NCBI GenBank assembly: GCA_009469665.1
Contig: SSTB01000293.1
Location: 1 to 21,919, forward strand
Direction of reading: 5' to 3'
Length of the DNA: 21,919 nt
DNA from: Azonexaceae bacterium
Lineage (GTDB): Bacteria; Pseudomonadota; Gammaproteobacteria; Burkholderiales; Rhodocyclaceae
Within the stretch, counting starts at the first letter, position 1. Every line of letters starts with the position of its first letter. Shown here piece after piece: positions 1-7,376 of this stretch. A model generated the notes under the pieces. That model had not been told where the DNA came from. It worked only from the letters and a program-made list of their open reading frames with translations, and searched no databases. The position numbers and the translations under genes are program-made.

Positions 1-1215
1 GACCGCGATTCCGCCACCGAAGCGCCCGAGCCGCCGCCCGGCAGCGACGACGACCGCTGGTCCTCCGATGCTGGCACCTTCACCGGCGCCGGCCGCGACG
101 AAGACGACGATTCCGACGGCCACGACGTCCATGCCGGCACCACCAGCCTGCGCGACCATCTGGTGTGGCAACTGGGCATGACCCAGCTCTCCCAGCGGGA
201 CCGCAGCCTGGCCCGCTTCCTGATCGAGGCCCTGGACGACGACGGCTACCTGAGCACGCCGCTGGAAGAGCTGTGGGAAACCCTGCCGCCAGAGTACGAA
301 ATCGAACTCGAAGAGCTGGAAATCGCCCTGTGCCACGTCCAGCACTTCGACCCCACCGGCGTCGCGGCCCGCAATCCCCGCGAGTGCCTGATGATCCAGT
401 TGAAGGCCCAGGAACCGGGCTACGATCGGGACATGGCCCTGACCATCGTCGATCGCCACCTGGAACTGCTCGCCGCGCGGGATTTCGTCAAGCTGCGCCG
501 CCTGATGGGAGTGGACGACGAAGACATCAAGGCCGCCCAGGCCCTCATCGTCAGTCTCGACCCCCGCCCCGGCGCCCGCTTTGCCCCCCTCGAGGCCCGC
601 TACATCGTGCCCGACGTGCTGGTGAAGAAGCTGAAGGGCAAGTGGACCGCCTACATCAACCCCGACGCCTACCCGCGGCTGCGGGTCAATCGCCTGTATG
701 CCGAAATCCTGGCCAAGCAGCGCCGGGGCAATGGCAACCTGTCCGGCCAGTTACAGGAGGCCCGCTGGCTCATCAAGAACGTGCAGCAGCGCTTCGAGAC
801 CATCCAGCGCGTCACCCAGACCATCGTGGACCGCCAGCGCCAATTTTTCGAGCACGGCGAAGTCGCCATGCGTCCCCTGGTGCTGCGCGAAATCGCCGAC
901 ATCCTGGGCCTGCACGAATCCACCGTTTCCCGCGTCACCAGCCAGAAATACATGGCCACGCCGCGGGGCATTTTCGAGCTGAAGTACTTCTTCGGCAGCC
1001 ATGTCTCCACCGATACCGGAGGCGCCTGTTCCGCCACGGCCATCCGTGCCCTCATCAAGCAGTTGATCGGCAACGAGGATGGCAGGAAGCCCTTGTCGGA
1101 TAGTCAAATATCCGAAATACTAGGCCAGCAGGGAATCGTTGTGGCGCGCCGCACGGTCGCCAAGTACCGCGAGGCCCTCAACATCCCGCCGGTCAATCTA
1201 AGAAAGACTCTGTAA
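1..1215 (+). CDS. rpoN: RNA polymerase sigma-54 factor RpoN (5' end missing)
   Basis: Sigma-54 directs core RNA polymerase to -24/-12 promoters, which open only with an AAA+ activator. The reading frame is open from the first base of the window, so the gene is cut by the left edge. The glutamine-rich region I and the true start lie outside. The visible part begins with the acidic region II linker (Asp/Glu-rich, bases 1-130), followed by the core-binding domain (about 150-800). The helix-turn-helix has the motif [15 protein letters not shown] (about 889-935). The diagnostic RpoN box [10 protein letters not shown] lies at 1144-1173, 13 codons before the stop. The protein is therefore complete at its C-terminus. 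It is followed after 12 bases by hpf, and then by ptsN and hprK, the classical order in beta- and gammaproteobacteria. The first in-frame ATG (163) lies inside region II and is not the start. Confidence 0.97.
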   Translation, partial: DRDSATEAPEPPPGSDDDRWSSDAGTFTGAGRDEDDDSDGHDVHAGTTSLRDHLVWQLGMTQLSQRDRSLARFLIEALDDDGYLSTPLEELWETLPPEYEIELEELEIALCHVQHFDPTGVAARNPRECLMIQLKAQEPGYDRDMALTIVDRHLELLAARDFVKLRRLMGVDDEDIKAAQALIVSLDPRPGARFAPLEARYIVPDVLVKKLKGKWTAYINPDAYPRLRVNRLYAEILAKQRRGNGNLSGQLQEARWLIKNVQQRFETIQRVTQTIVDRQRQFFEHGEVAMRPLVLREIADILGLHESTVSRVTSQKYMATPRGIFELKYFFGSHVSTDTGGACSATAIRALIKQLIGNEDGRKPLSDSQISEILGQQGIVVARRTVAKYREALNIPPVNLRKTL

Positions 1216-1227
1216 GAAGGAGAAACC

Positions 1228-1551
1228 ATGAATCTGCAGATCAGCGGTCATCACGTCGAAGTTACCCCGGCCCTGCGCGAATACGTCGAAAGCAAACTCG
1301 ACCCCGTGGTTCGCCATTTCGACCGCGTCACCGGCGTCAACGTGATCCTTTCGGTTGAAAAGCTGAAGCAGCGCGCCGAAGTGACGGTCCATGTTCCCGG
1401 CAAAGACATCTTTGTCGAGAACGCCGGCGATGATCTCTATGCCTCCATCGACGTGCTGTTCGACAAGCTCGACCGCCAGGTCCAGAAGTACAAGCAGAAG
1501 GTCCAGGACCATCACCGCGGCGACAAGGCCGCTCACCACGTGGCCGAATAG
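1228..1551 (+). CDS. hpf: Ribosome hibernation-promoting factor, HPF/RaiA family, short form
   Basis: This 107-residue protein belongs to the sigma-54 modulation / ribosome-associated inhibitor family. Such proteins bind the decoding centre of the 30S subunit and promote inactive 70S or 100S ribosomes in stationary phase. It starts [20 protein letters not shown], the usual family opening, and shows the beta-alpha-beta-beta-beta-alpha pattern, including the core segment [20 protein letters not shown]. It ends in a basic tail ([14 protein letters not shown]) and lacks the C-terminal dimerisation domain of long HPF, so it fits the short form. The start is fixed by a strong ribosome-binding site (AGAAGGAG, about 1213-1222). 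It lies 12 bases after rpoN and is probably co-transcribed with it. Confidence 0.95.
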   Translation: MNLQISGHHVEVTPALREYVESKLDPVVRHFDRVTGVNVILSVEKLKQRAEVTVHVPGKDIFVENAGDDLYASIDVLFDKLDRQVQKYKQKVQDHHRGDKAAHHVAE

Positions 1552-1562
1552 GCCCCTCCGCT

Positions 1563-1591
1563 GCCGCGGCGCTCCACCGGGCCGCCGCGGC
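1563..1591 (+). other. GC-rich hairpin between hpf and ptsN
   Basis: GCCGCGGCG at 1563-1571 is the exact reverse complement of 1583-1591, giving a 9-bp all-GC stem with an 11-base loop. No T-run follows, so it is not a standard intrinsic terminator. It sits 15 bases before the ptsN ATG. It could stabilise or process the mRNA or lower ptsN translation; the role is inferred only. Confidence 0.5.
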
Positions 1592-1606
1592 GCACCTTCC
1601 CCCGCC

Positions 1607-2053
1607 ATGAATCCCTTCGTCAAACTTCTGCCGGCCGCCCACGTCCTTCTCGATCTCGAAGCCGGCAGCAAGAAGCGGGTCTTTGAACAGGCCGGCCTGC
1701 TCTTTGAAAACAATGTCGGCATCGCCTGCTCCCTGGTGTTCGAAAGCCTGTTCGCCCGCGAGAAACTGGGTTCCACCGGACTGGGCCAGGGCATCGCCAT
1801 TCCCCATGGCCGCATCAAGGGGCTCAAGCAGGCCACCGGCGCGTTCCTGCGCCTCACCCAGCCCGTCCCCTTCGATTCTCCCGACGGCCGTCCGGTAAGC
1901 CAGCTTTTCGTCCTCCTGGTGCCCGAGCAGGCTACCGAGGAACACCTCCAGATCCTTTCCGAACTTGCCCAGCGCTTCGCCGACCGTACTTTCCGCGAAG
2001 CCCTGGCCGCAGCGCCCGACGCTGCCGCCGTGGTCGCCCAGTTCCAGAAGTAG
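1607..2053 (+). CDS. ptsN: PTS IIA-like nitrogen regulatory protein PtsN (EIIA-Ntr)
   Basis: The product is a 148-residue cytoplasmic EIIA protein of the fructose/mannitol class. It takes phosphate from NPr/HPr and regulates by protein contact (potassium transport, sensor kinases) rather than by sugar uptake. The phosphorylated histidine is H67 in GIAIPHGRIKGL, and the family motif LGSTGLGQG precedes it. The C-terminal helix segment EEHLQILSELAQRFAD is typical. The frame is open much further upstream, but ATG 1607 gives the normal family length and N-terminus (MNPFVKLLPAAHV), and earlier starts would run into hpf. No clear Shine-Dalgarno is seen. Placement between hpf and hprK matches the standard nitrogen-PTS cluster. 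Confidence 0.95.
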   Translation: MNPFVKLLPAAHVLLDLEAGSKKRVFEQAGLLFENNVGIACSLVFESLFAREKLGSTGLGQGIAIPHGRIKGLKQATGAFLRLTQPVPFDSPDGRPVSQLFVLLVPEQATEEHLQILSELAQRFADRTFREALAAAPDAAAVVAQFQK

Positions 2054-2064
2054 GCGGTGCGGCG

Positions 2065-3000
2065 GTGCGGCACATCAGTCTCGACCAGCTCTACGACGAC
2101 AACCGGGACAAGCTGCTGCTCAACTGGGTTGTCGCCCACGGTGCCGAGCGCCGCATCGAACTCAAGACCTCCAACAATTACGGCGCCGACGTGGTCGGCC
2201 ACATCAACGTCATTCACCCGGAGCGCCTCCAGGTCATGGGCCTGGCCGAGTACGACTGGGTGCAGCGCATCGGCGAGGCCAAGTTCCGCCACCAGTTTCA
2301 GGAACTGCTCGCGGCCCAGTCGCCGGCCATCATCGTCGCCGAAGGCCTGGCGCCGCCGGAGGCCCTCTTCCTCGCCTGCGAGGCCAGCGGCACCCCGCTC
2401 CTCACCACACCCAAGCCCTGCTCGGCAGTCATCGACCTGCTGCGCATCTACCTCTCCCGGCGCCTCGCGGACACCACCAGCCTGCACGGCGTGTTCATGG
2501 ACGTGCTGGGCATGGGGGTTCTGGTCACCGGCGATTCCGGCGTGGGCAAATCGGAACTCGCCCTGGAACTCATTTCCCGCGGCCACGGCCTGGTGGCCGA
2601 CGACGTGGTGGAAATGGCCCGCATCGCGCCTGCCACCATAGAAGGTCGCTGCCCCGGCATGCTGCGCGATTTTCTCGAAGTGCGTGGCCTGGGTCTGCTC
2701 AACATCCGCACCATCTTTGGCGAGACCGCCTCGCGCCGCAAGATGAAGCTGAAGCTCATCGTCCATCTGCAAAGGCCGGCCCAGGGCATGGAAGCACCCC
2801 GCCTGCCCCTGGACGCCCAGAGCCAGGAAGTCCTAGGCGTCCCTATCCGCAAGGTGGTCATTCCGGTGGCCGCCGGCCGCAACCTGGCCGTCCTGCTGGA
2901 GGCGGCGGTACGCAATACCATCCTGCAACTGCGAGGCATCGACAGCATGCAGGGTTTCATCGAAAGACAGCAGCGCATCATGCTTGACGAGGATGCCTGA
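2065..3000 (+). CDS. hprK: HPr kinase/phosphorylase
   Basis: HprK phosphorylates a serine of HPr with ATP or pyrophosphate and also removes that phosphate, setting how much HPr is free for the phosphotransfer chain. The 311-residue protein has the N-terminal MurF-like domain (1-125) and the C-terminal kinase domain. The Walker A loop GDSGVGKS is at 156-163, the conserved histidine H141 is in SLHGVFMD, and the HprK signature LEVRGLGLLNI is at 204-214. The start is GTG at 2065, since RHISLDQLYDDN matches the usual family N-terminus and no in-frame ATG lies nearby. It is 11 bases after ptsN. In many betaproteobacteria rapZ follows hprK; here it does not. Confidence 0.95.
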   Translation: MRHISLDQLYDDNRDKLLLNWVVAHGAERRIELKTSNNYGADVVGHINVIHPERLQVMGLAEYDWVQRIGEAKFRHQFQELLAAQSPAIIVAEGLAPPEALFLACEASGTPLLTTPKPCSAVIDLLRIYLSRRLADTTSLHGVFMDVLGMGVLVTGDSGVGKSELALELISRGHGLVADDVVEMARIAPATIEGRCPGMLRDFLEVRGLGLLNIRTIFGETASRRKMKLKLIVHLQRPAQGMEAPRLPLDAQSQEVLGVPIRKVVIPVAAGRNLAVLLEAAVRNTILQLRGIDSMQGFIERQQRIMLDEDA

Positions 3001-3041
3001 TTGCCTGATATTGCAGCGGCATTCCAACCCTACTACCCGCA

Positions 3042-3047
3042 AGGAGA
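3042..3047 (+). promoter_or_regulatory. Strong ribosome-binding site for the PsiF-like gene
   Basis: AGGAGA, preceded by AA, lies 4-9 bases before ATG 3052. It decides this start over the longer open frame that begins at the hprK stop. Confidence 0.75.
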
Positions 3048-3051
3048 TACC

Positions 3052-3339
3052 ATGAAGACTCTCATCGCCCTCGTATCAATGACCCTCGCTTTTGCCGCCG
3101 GCACCGTTCAGGCCGCTACCGCCCAGCAGAGCAAGATGAAGGAGTGCAACGCCTCCGCCGGTGACAAGAAGGGTGACGAACGCAAGGCCCACATGAAGGA
3201 ATGTCTGTCGGCCAAACCCGCCGCCAGCGGAAAAACCGCCCAGCAGGAAAAGATGAAGTCCTGCAACAAGGAGGCCGGCGAGAAGGGCCTGAAGGGGGCC
3301 GAGCGCAAGAGCTTCATGTCCGGCTGCCTCAAGGGTTAA
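3052..3339 (+). CDS. psiF: Secreted PsiF-repeat protein
   Basis: This is a small exported protein of 95 residues. Residues 1-21 form a signal peptide (Lys, a hydrophobic run, then TVQA) with likely cleavage before ATAQQ. The mature part holds two tandem copies of the PsiF repeat, each beginning AQQ-x-K-M-K-x-C-N and ending K-x-x-M-x-x-C-L. The four cysteines are C32, C51, C71 and C92, which would allow one disulphide per repeat. The family is named after the phosphate-starvation-inducible psiF of E. coli, but its molecular function is unknown. No Pho box is evident in the 50 bases upstream. It lies downstream of hprK and is closed by a terminator hairpin. Confidence 0.85.
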   Translation: MKTLIALVSMTLAFAAGTVQAATAQQSKMKECNASAGDKKGDERKAHMKECLSAKPAASGKTAQQEKMKSCNKEAGEKGLKGAERKSFMSGCLKG

Positions 3340-3355
3340 GCGACGCCGCCCTCCT

Positions 3356-3380
3356 GGCCGGCCCGCCCGGGCCGGCCTTT
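3356..3380 (+). terminator. Intrinsic terminator after the PsiF-like gene
   Basis: GGCCGGCCC (3356-3364) and GGGCCGGCC (3369-3377) form a perfect 9-bp stem with a 4-base loop. TTT follows at once, and a TTTTT run lies 10 bases further on. It probably ends the transcript from the rpoN-hprK-psiF side. Confidence 0.7.
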
Positions 3381-3407
3381 CCCGCCACCCTTTTTCCCCT
3401 GCGGACC

Positions 3408-4067
3408 ATGAAGACAGCGCTCCTCTCCTTCGCCCTCCTCGCCTCCCTGGCCGGCGACGCCAACGCTTTCAGCTTTTCCGAAGAAGAGCAGAAGGAAAAG
3501 GCCGCTTCCGACGCCGCCCGCCAGCGCCACGCCGCCCTCCTGGCCACGCCTTGCCAGCAGGCCGTCAAGGACAAACGCATCATGGTCATTGTCGGCCAGC
3601 GCACGGCCAAGGGCATGCTTTCCGACCAGGGGGCCTTTTCCGCCCACTTCCAGGCCATCGACAAGCGCCTGAAGCGCCTGGGGCTCAATTCCATCTCCCA
3701 GGAAGAAATGAAGGCCAAGGTCGCCCAGGCGGAGATCGACGCCTACCTGAACAACGACATGGAGGCGGCCCTCAACGCCTCCAAGAAGATGACTTCCGAC
3801 TTCATCCTGCGCGGAGTCATTTCCAGCCGCACGGGTTACAACCAGCTGGTTCGCCTGCCCGAGGTCTATGTCAGCATGAGCTTCACCCTCACCGGCGCCG
3901 ACGGCCGCATGATCTCGGAAGCCAGCGGCGCTGCCGAGTCCTACTCCAACAGCGACGTGGGCGGCATGGCGGTGACCCTCATCAACGAGCAGGCCGAGAG
4001 CGTCGTCGCTCGCCTGTACAGCGAGTATTGCCGCAAGACCGGAATCGGCGGCAAAGCCAAGAAATAA
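3408..4067 (+). CDS. Exported protein of unknown function, TolB-N/CsgG-like appearance
   Basis: I do not recognise a named family for this 219-residue protein. Residues 1-20 are a signal peptide ending in ANA, with no lipobox, so a soluble periplasmic product is expected. The mature part begins with a charged helix (EEEQKEKAASDAARQRH). A strand follows (RIMVIVG, from residue 57), then a helix ending LKRLGLNSIS, a strand (SDFILRGVI, from 130), a strand VYVSMSFTLTGADG and a C-terminal helix. This order resembles CsgG/TolB-N domains and the periplasmic part of the kinase at 4902. C49 and C208 could form a disulphide joining the ends. ATG 3408 was chosen because it begins the signal peptide; the ribosome-binding site is poor. 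It is the first gene of the kinase set, with 18 bases to the next gene. Confidence 0.75.
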   Translation: MKTALLSFALLASLAGDANAFSFSEEEQKEKAASDAARQRHAALLATPCQQAVKDKRIMVIVGQRTAKGMLSDQGAFSAHFQAIDKRLKRLGLNSISQEEMKAKVAQAEIDAYLNNDMEAALNASKKMTSDFILRGVISSRTGYNQLVRLPEVYVSMSFTLTGADGRMISEASGAAESYSNSDVGGMAVTLINEQAESVVARLYSEYCRKTGIGGKAKK

Positions 4068-4085
4068 GCTTTCAAGAGGCCCACC

Positions 4086-4880
4086 ATGAAACTCCGTCCC
4101 TTCGCCGCCTGCTTCCTGTGGGCACTCGTCGGCTCCGCCTACAGCCAGCCGGTCTTCGACAACCCCTCGCCCACCGCCGGCAGTAGTACCTCACAGCAGG
4201 CCAACGAGATGGCCGACAAGGGCATGTACAAGCCAATCGAATACCAGAACGCCGGCAAGCCTGGTCCTGCCATCGTCGTCATCCCCGGCGAGATCAAGAG
4301 CGCCAACGCCTCCTTCACCCAGAAGTTCGGCCCCAACAATATCGCCGACTACGCCGAACTCGAACTGAGCAAGGCCAATTTCAAGATTCTGGAGCGGGCC
4401 GACCTGGGGCCGTTGCTCAACGAATTCACCCTCGCCTACACCATGGGTGACCCCCAGGCGGCGCGCAAGATCCTGCAGAAGGGCAAGTTCAAGACCACCA
4501 AGTACGTGGTGAAATTCGACATCCTCAAGGCTGAGCCGGTGGCCCAGGCACAACAGGGCTTCGACGGCCGGGCCGTGGGTTCGCTCATCGGCATCCTGGG
4601 AGGCAGCCGCGGCTCGGCCGCCGCCGGCGTCGCCGTGGGTTCGGTGCAGACAGGCGAATCCACCGGCGTGTGGATCATCGGCATGCGCTACAAGATCATC
4701 GACGCCAACACCACCGAGCAGGTGGCCACCGGCTACAGCGAGGAAAAAATGGAACTGGGGGCCAAGGGCACGTCGGTCCTGGGCTTCTCCAGCGGCTCTT
4801 CCGGTGGGCTCACGCTGGACACCCTGGTGCAGCGTCTGGTGCAGAAGAATGTCTGGGAAATCGATTCCAAACACAAATAA
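4086..4880 (+). CDS. Exported CsgG/HfaB-like protein
   Basis: The product is a 264-residue exported protein. Residues 1-20 are a signal peptide (ending AYS before QPV). There is no lipobox cysteine, unlike CsgG itself, which is an outer-membrane lipoprotein. The CsgG-like features are a first strand AIVVIPGEI (from 62), a helix leading to FKILERADLGPLLNE, a strand KYVVKFDIL (from 139), a glycine-rich hydrophobic loop (161-186) and a strand-turn segment MRYKIIDANTTEQVATGY. In CsgG the equivalent loop region forms membrane hairpins; whether that holds here is unknown. A ribosome-binding site AAGAGG lies 7 bases before the ATG. There are no curli genes nearby. It is between another exported protein and a Ser/Thr kinase, with gaps of 18 and 21 bases, so it probably works with them. 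Confidence 0.75.
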   Translation: MKLRPFAACFLWALVGSAYSQPVFDNPSPTAGSSTSQQANEMADKGMYKPIEYQNAGKPGPAIVVIPGEIKSANASFTQKFGPNNIADYAELELSKANFKILERADLGPLLNEFTLAYTMGDPQAARKILQKGKFKTTKYVVKFDILKAEPVAQAQQGFDGRAVGSLIGILGGSRGSAAAGVAVGSVQTGESTGVWIIGMRYKIIDANTTEQVATGYSEEKMELGAKGTSVLGFSSGSSGGLTLDTLVQRLVQKNVWEIDSKHK

Positions 4881-4901
4881 GTGAAGCCCGGGGAGGGCAC
4901 G

Positions 4902-7304
4902 ATGGCTGAAATTCCGCAAAAACTGGGTAAATACGAGGTCCGGCGCGAGCTTGGCCGGGGGGCCATGGGCATCGTCTACGAAGGCTGGGACCCCATGATC
5001 GACCGCCGGGTGGCTTTGAAAACGGTCAAGAAGGATCAGCTTGACCGCACGGAAGTCGACGAAATCCTCTCCCGCTTCAAGCGCGAGGCCCAGGCCGCCG
5101 GCCGCCTCAACCACCCCAACGTGGTGGCCGTCTATGAGTACGGCGAAGACGCCGACGGCGTCGCCTTCATCGCCATGGAGTACGTCGAGGGGCGCGAGCT
5201 CAAGGACTATTTCGACAAGCAGGAACGCTTTTCCCTGAGCGAAATCGTCCGTTTGATGGGCGAACTGCTCAACGCCCTCGGCCACGCCCACGAGCACGGC
5301 ATCATCCACCGCGACATCAAGCCGGCCAATATCTTTCTGCTGAAGAACGGCCAGGCCAAGGTGGGGGACTTCGGCATCGCCCGCATCGAGTCGTCCAACC
5401 TGACCCAGGCCGGGTCGGTCCTCGGCACCCCCGCCTACATGTCGCCGGAGCAGTTCATGGGTCAGCGGGTCGACGGGCGCTCCGACCTCTTCTCGGCTGG
5501 CGTGATCCTCTACCAGTTCCTGACCGGGGAGAAACCCTTCGCCGGGCAGCTCACCACCATCATGCACAAGGTGCTGAAGGAAGACCCGATAGCCCCTTCG
5601 GAACTCAACGTCCAGGTGCCCTCGGTCTTCGATGGTGTGATCCGCAAGGCCCTGGCCAAGCGCCCCGAGGAACGCTACCAGTCGGCCAAGGAGTTCGTCG
5701 CTGCCCTTGCCGCGGCGCTCAGCGGCAAGGCTGCCGCCCACGAGGACGCCACCGTGGTGAACGCGGGAGCCTCCGAGGATTCCACCGAGGTCTTCAACGA
5801 ATCCACCGTCGCCTACCAGCCCCCGGCCGCCGCGCCGGCCTATGCACCCCCGCCGCCCCCGCCCAGCGCTGCGGCGCCGGCCTATCAGGCGCCTCCCCCA
5901 CCTCCGGCTTCCAGGCCGGCGAGCGGGAGTCCCGCCGCCGGCAAGCGGCCCTTGCCGTTGTGGGCCATCGCCGCCGGAGTGGGCGCCGTGGTCGTCATTG
6001 GCGGTGCGGTCGCCCTGTTGGGCAAATCGGATGGAGGCGCTCCCCCGGCGCCCGCCAATGCCACCGTCCCCGCCGCGACTTCCGGCGCCGCCCCGACCCC
6101 GGCCTCCACCGCCAGCACCGATTCGCCCCGCCTGCTGACCATCTCCGCCGTGGGTTTTGCCGATTCCAGCGATCCGCGCTTCGCCACCGATTCCAACGCC
6201 TTGCGCGCCGCCCTGCGCGAGGAAACCCGCCGCGATCTGGTGGAAAAGGCCGTCGCCCTCTACGTCCAGTCGGGTTCCCTGGCCCAGAACTACGGCGTCC
6301 TGCGCGAAAAGCTCCTCGGGCGCGGCAACGACTTCATCGAGGCCGTAGTGCAGGAAGACACGCCCCAAGCGGGCAAGGACGGCCTGGTCTCCATGACCGC
6401 CAAAGCGACGGTGCGTATCCGCGACGTGCAGAAATCCCTCAACCAGATGTCCAAGGACGAACGGGTCGATTTCATCCGCAATAATGGCGATCCCCGCATC
6501 GCGGTTCAGATCAGTACGCTGAGCGCCGCAGAAGGGGCGACGTCCAAGCGCTCCCAGATCGTCGAGAACGCCCTCAAGGAAAAGATCCAGTCTTTCGGCT
6601 TCCGGACCTGGAGCGAGGATGGCGGCGACAAGAAGGCCGATTTCCTGGTGGTCGGTGAGGCCAAGTTCAAGAAGCTGTCGGTGCGCCTGGAGGCTTCCGG
6701 CTTGGTCATCGACCGATCGGCCATCACCTCCTGGACCATCAAGTGCGTGGACAAGAAGACTGGCGAGGAACTCTATTACAACACCGCCGTTCCCCAGCGC
6801 ATGACCTGGAACAGTGAGGACGAGGCCATGGCCGACATCGGCCGCCTCATCGGCGAGGAGTTCTCCAAGGGCTTCTTCCTGCAACACTTCCACTTTGCCG
6901 CCCAGAAGGTGAAGCTCAATCTCGCCGGGCTGCCCGACGACACCATGGCCAAGCGCCTATTGACCGAGATCGCCGGTTTGCGCAACATCCTGGGCGTCAC
7001 GGCGGGCAAGCTGGGCAGCGACAGCCGTTACGAACTGGATCTCGCCGGTGGAGGCAGCAATCTTGCCGACCTGATTTCGGCCAGCGTCGCAATGCCCCTC
7101 AATCAGAAGTTCGGTCGCAATTGCTTTAACGTTTCAGGCAGCAACGGCGACGAGGTCAGCATGAACTTCGAGCCCGCCTGCAAGGAACCCGGCGTCGTCG
7201 GCCGCCTGGACTCCACACCCCCGGCCGCCCTGTTCGAGGCCCCGGCGGCCAAGCGGGAGGCCATCGTCAAGAATCCGGAAGTGCTGAAGAAGCTGGCCAT
7301 CTGA
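4902..7304 (+). CDS. Transmembrane Ser/Thr protein kinase (PknB-type) with CsgG/FlgT-like periplasmic domain
   Basis: This is an 800-residue membrane kinase. The Hanks-type kinase domain covers about 10-265: glycine loop GRGAMG (18-23), ATP lysine K40 in VALK, catalytic loop HRDIKPAN (136-143, D138), DFG at 156-158 and the APE-like TPAYMSPEQ (176-184). All key residues are present, so it should be active. A linker follows with three acidic-x-Thr motifs (T284, T295, T302) and a Pro/Ala-rich run (about 305-347). One membrane helix spans about 353-373, and some 425 residues lie outside. The outer part has a helical segment, then RIAVQIS (from 532) and ADFLVVGEA (579), resembling FlgT/TolB-N domains rather than PASTA repeats. 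The ATG at 4902 is preferred over GTG 4881 because GGGGAGGG lies just before it. It is the last gene of its operon. Confidence 0.93.
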   Translation: MAEIPQKLGKYEVRRELGRGAMGIVYEGWDPMIDRRVALKTVKKDQLDRTEVDEILSRFKREAQAAGRLNHPNVVAVYEYGEDADGVAFIAMEYVEGRELKDYFDKQERFSLSEIVRLMGELLNALGHAHEHGIIHRDIKPANIFLLKNGQAKVGDFGIARIESSNLTQAGSVLGTPAYMSPEQFMGQRVDGRSDLFSAGVILYQFLTGEKPFAGQLTTIMHKVLKEDPIAPSELNVQVPSVFDGVIRKALAKRPEERYQSAKEFVAALAAALSGKAAAHEDATVVNAGASEDSTEVFNESTVAYQPPAAAPAYAPPPPPPSAAAPAYQAPPPPPASRPASGSPAAGKRPLPLWAIAAGVGAVVVIGGAVALLGKSDGGAPPAPANATVPAATSGAAPTPASTASTDSPRLLTISAVGFADSSDPRFATDSNALRAALREETRRDLVEKAVALYVQSGSLAQNYGVLREKLLGRGNDFIEAVVQEDTPQAGKDGLVSMTAKATVRIRDVQKSLNQMSKDERVDFIRNNGDPRIAVQISTLSAAEGATSKRSQIVENALKEKIQSFGFRTWSEDGGDKKADFLVVGEAKFKKLSVRLEASGLVIDRSAITSWTIKCVDKKTGEELYYNTAVPQRMTWNSEDEAMADIGRLIGEEFSKGFFLQHFHFAAQKVKLNLAGLPDDTMAKRLLTEIAGLRNILGVTAGKLGSDSRYELDLAGGGSNLADLISASVAMPLNQKFGRNCFNVSGSNGDEVSMNFEPACKEPGVVGRLDSTPPAALFEAPAAKREAIVKNPEVLKKLAI

Positions 7305-7321
7305 TCGACACAGCCCCAAGA

Positions 7322-7349
7322 AGAAGGCCATCCCGCGGGATGGCCTTCT
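7322..7349. terminator. Bidirectional intrinsic terminator between convergent genes
   Basis: A 28-base perfect palindrome (AGAAGGCCATCCC, GC centre, then its mirror) lies between the kinase stop (7304) and the cyclase stop (7377). GTTTTC follows on the plus strand and TTCTTGGGG on the minus strand reading out, so it can serve both genes. Confidence 0.85.
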
Positions 7350-7376
7350 GTTTTCGGGTCTCCTGAAGGGCAATGA

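Noticed and set aside
1198..2772. Minus-strand open frame of 524 codons across hpf, ptsN and hprK
   Set aside because: It spans three well-supported plus-strand genes and their gaps and shows no domain of its own.
3001..3051. Start of the PsiF-like gene at the base after the hprK stop
   Set aside because: ATG 3052 has a strong Shine-Dalgarno and begins a proper signal peptide; the extension would bury it.
5815..5945. Pro/Ala-rich repetitive stretch as a possible DNA repeat or frameshift
   Set aside because: The reading frame stays intact and proline-rich juxtamembrane linkers are common in bacterial Ser/Thr kinases.
4191..6893. Very long minus-strand open frame (900 codons) opposite the CsgG-like and kinase genes
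   Set aside because: The opposite strand encodes proteins with clear kinase motifs and signal peptides. The antisense frame is Gly/Ala/His-rich with no recognisable domain, the usual shadow in GC-rich DNA.
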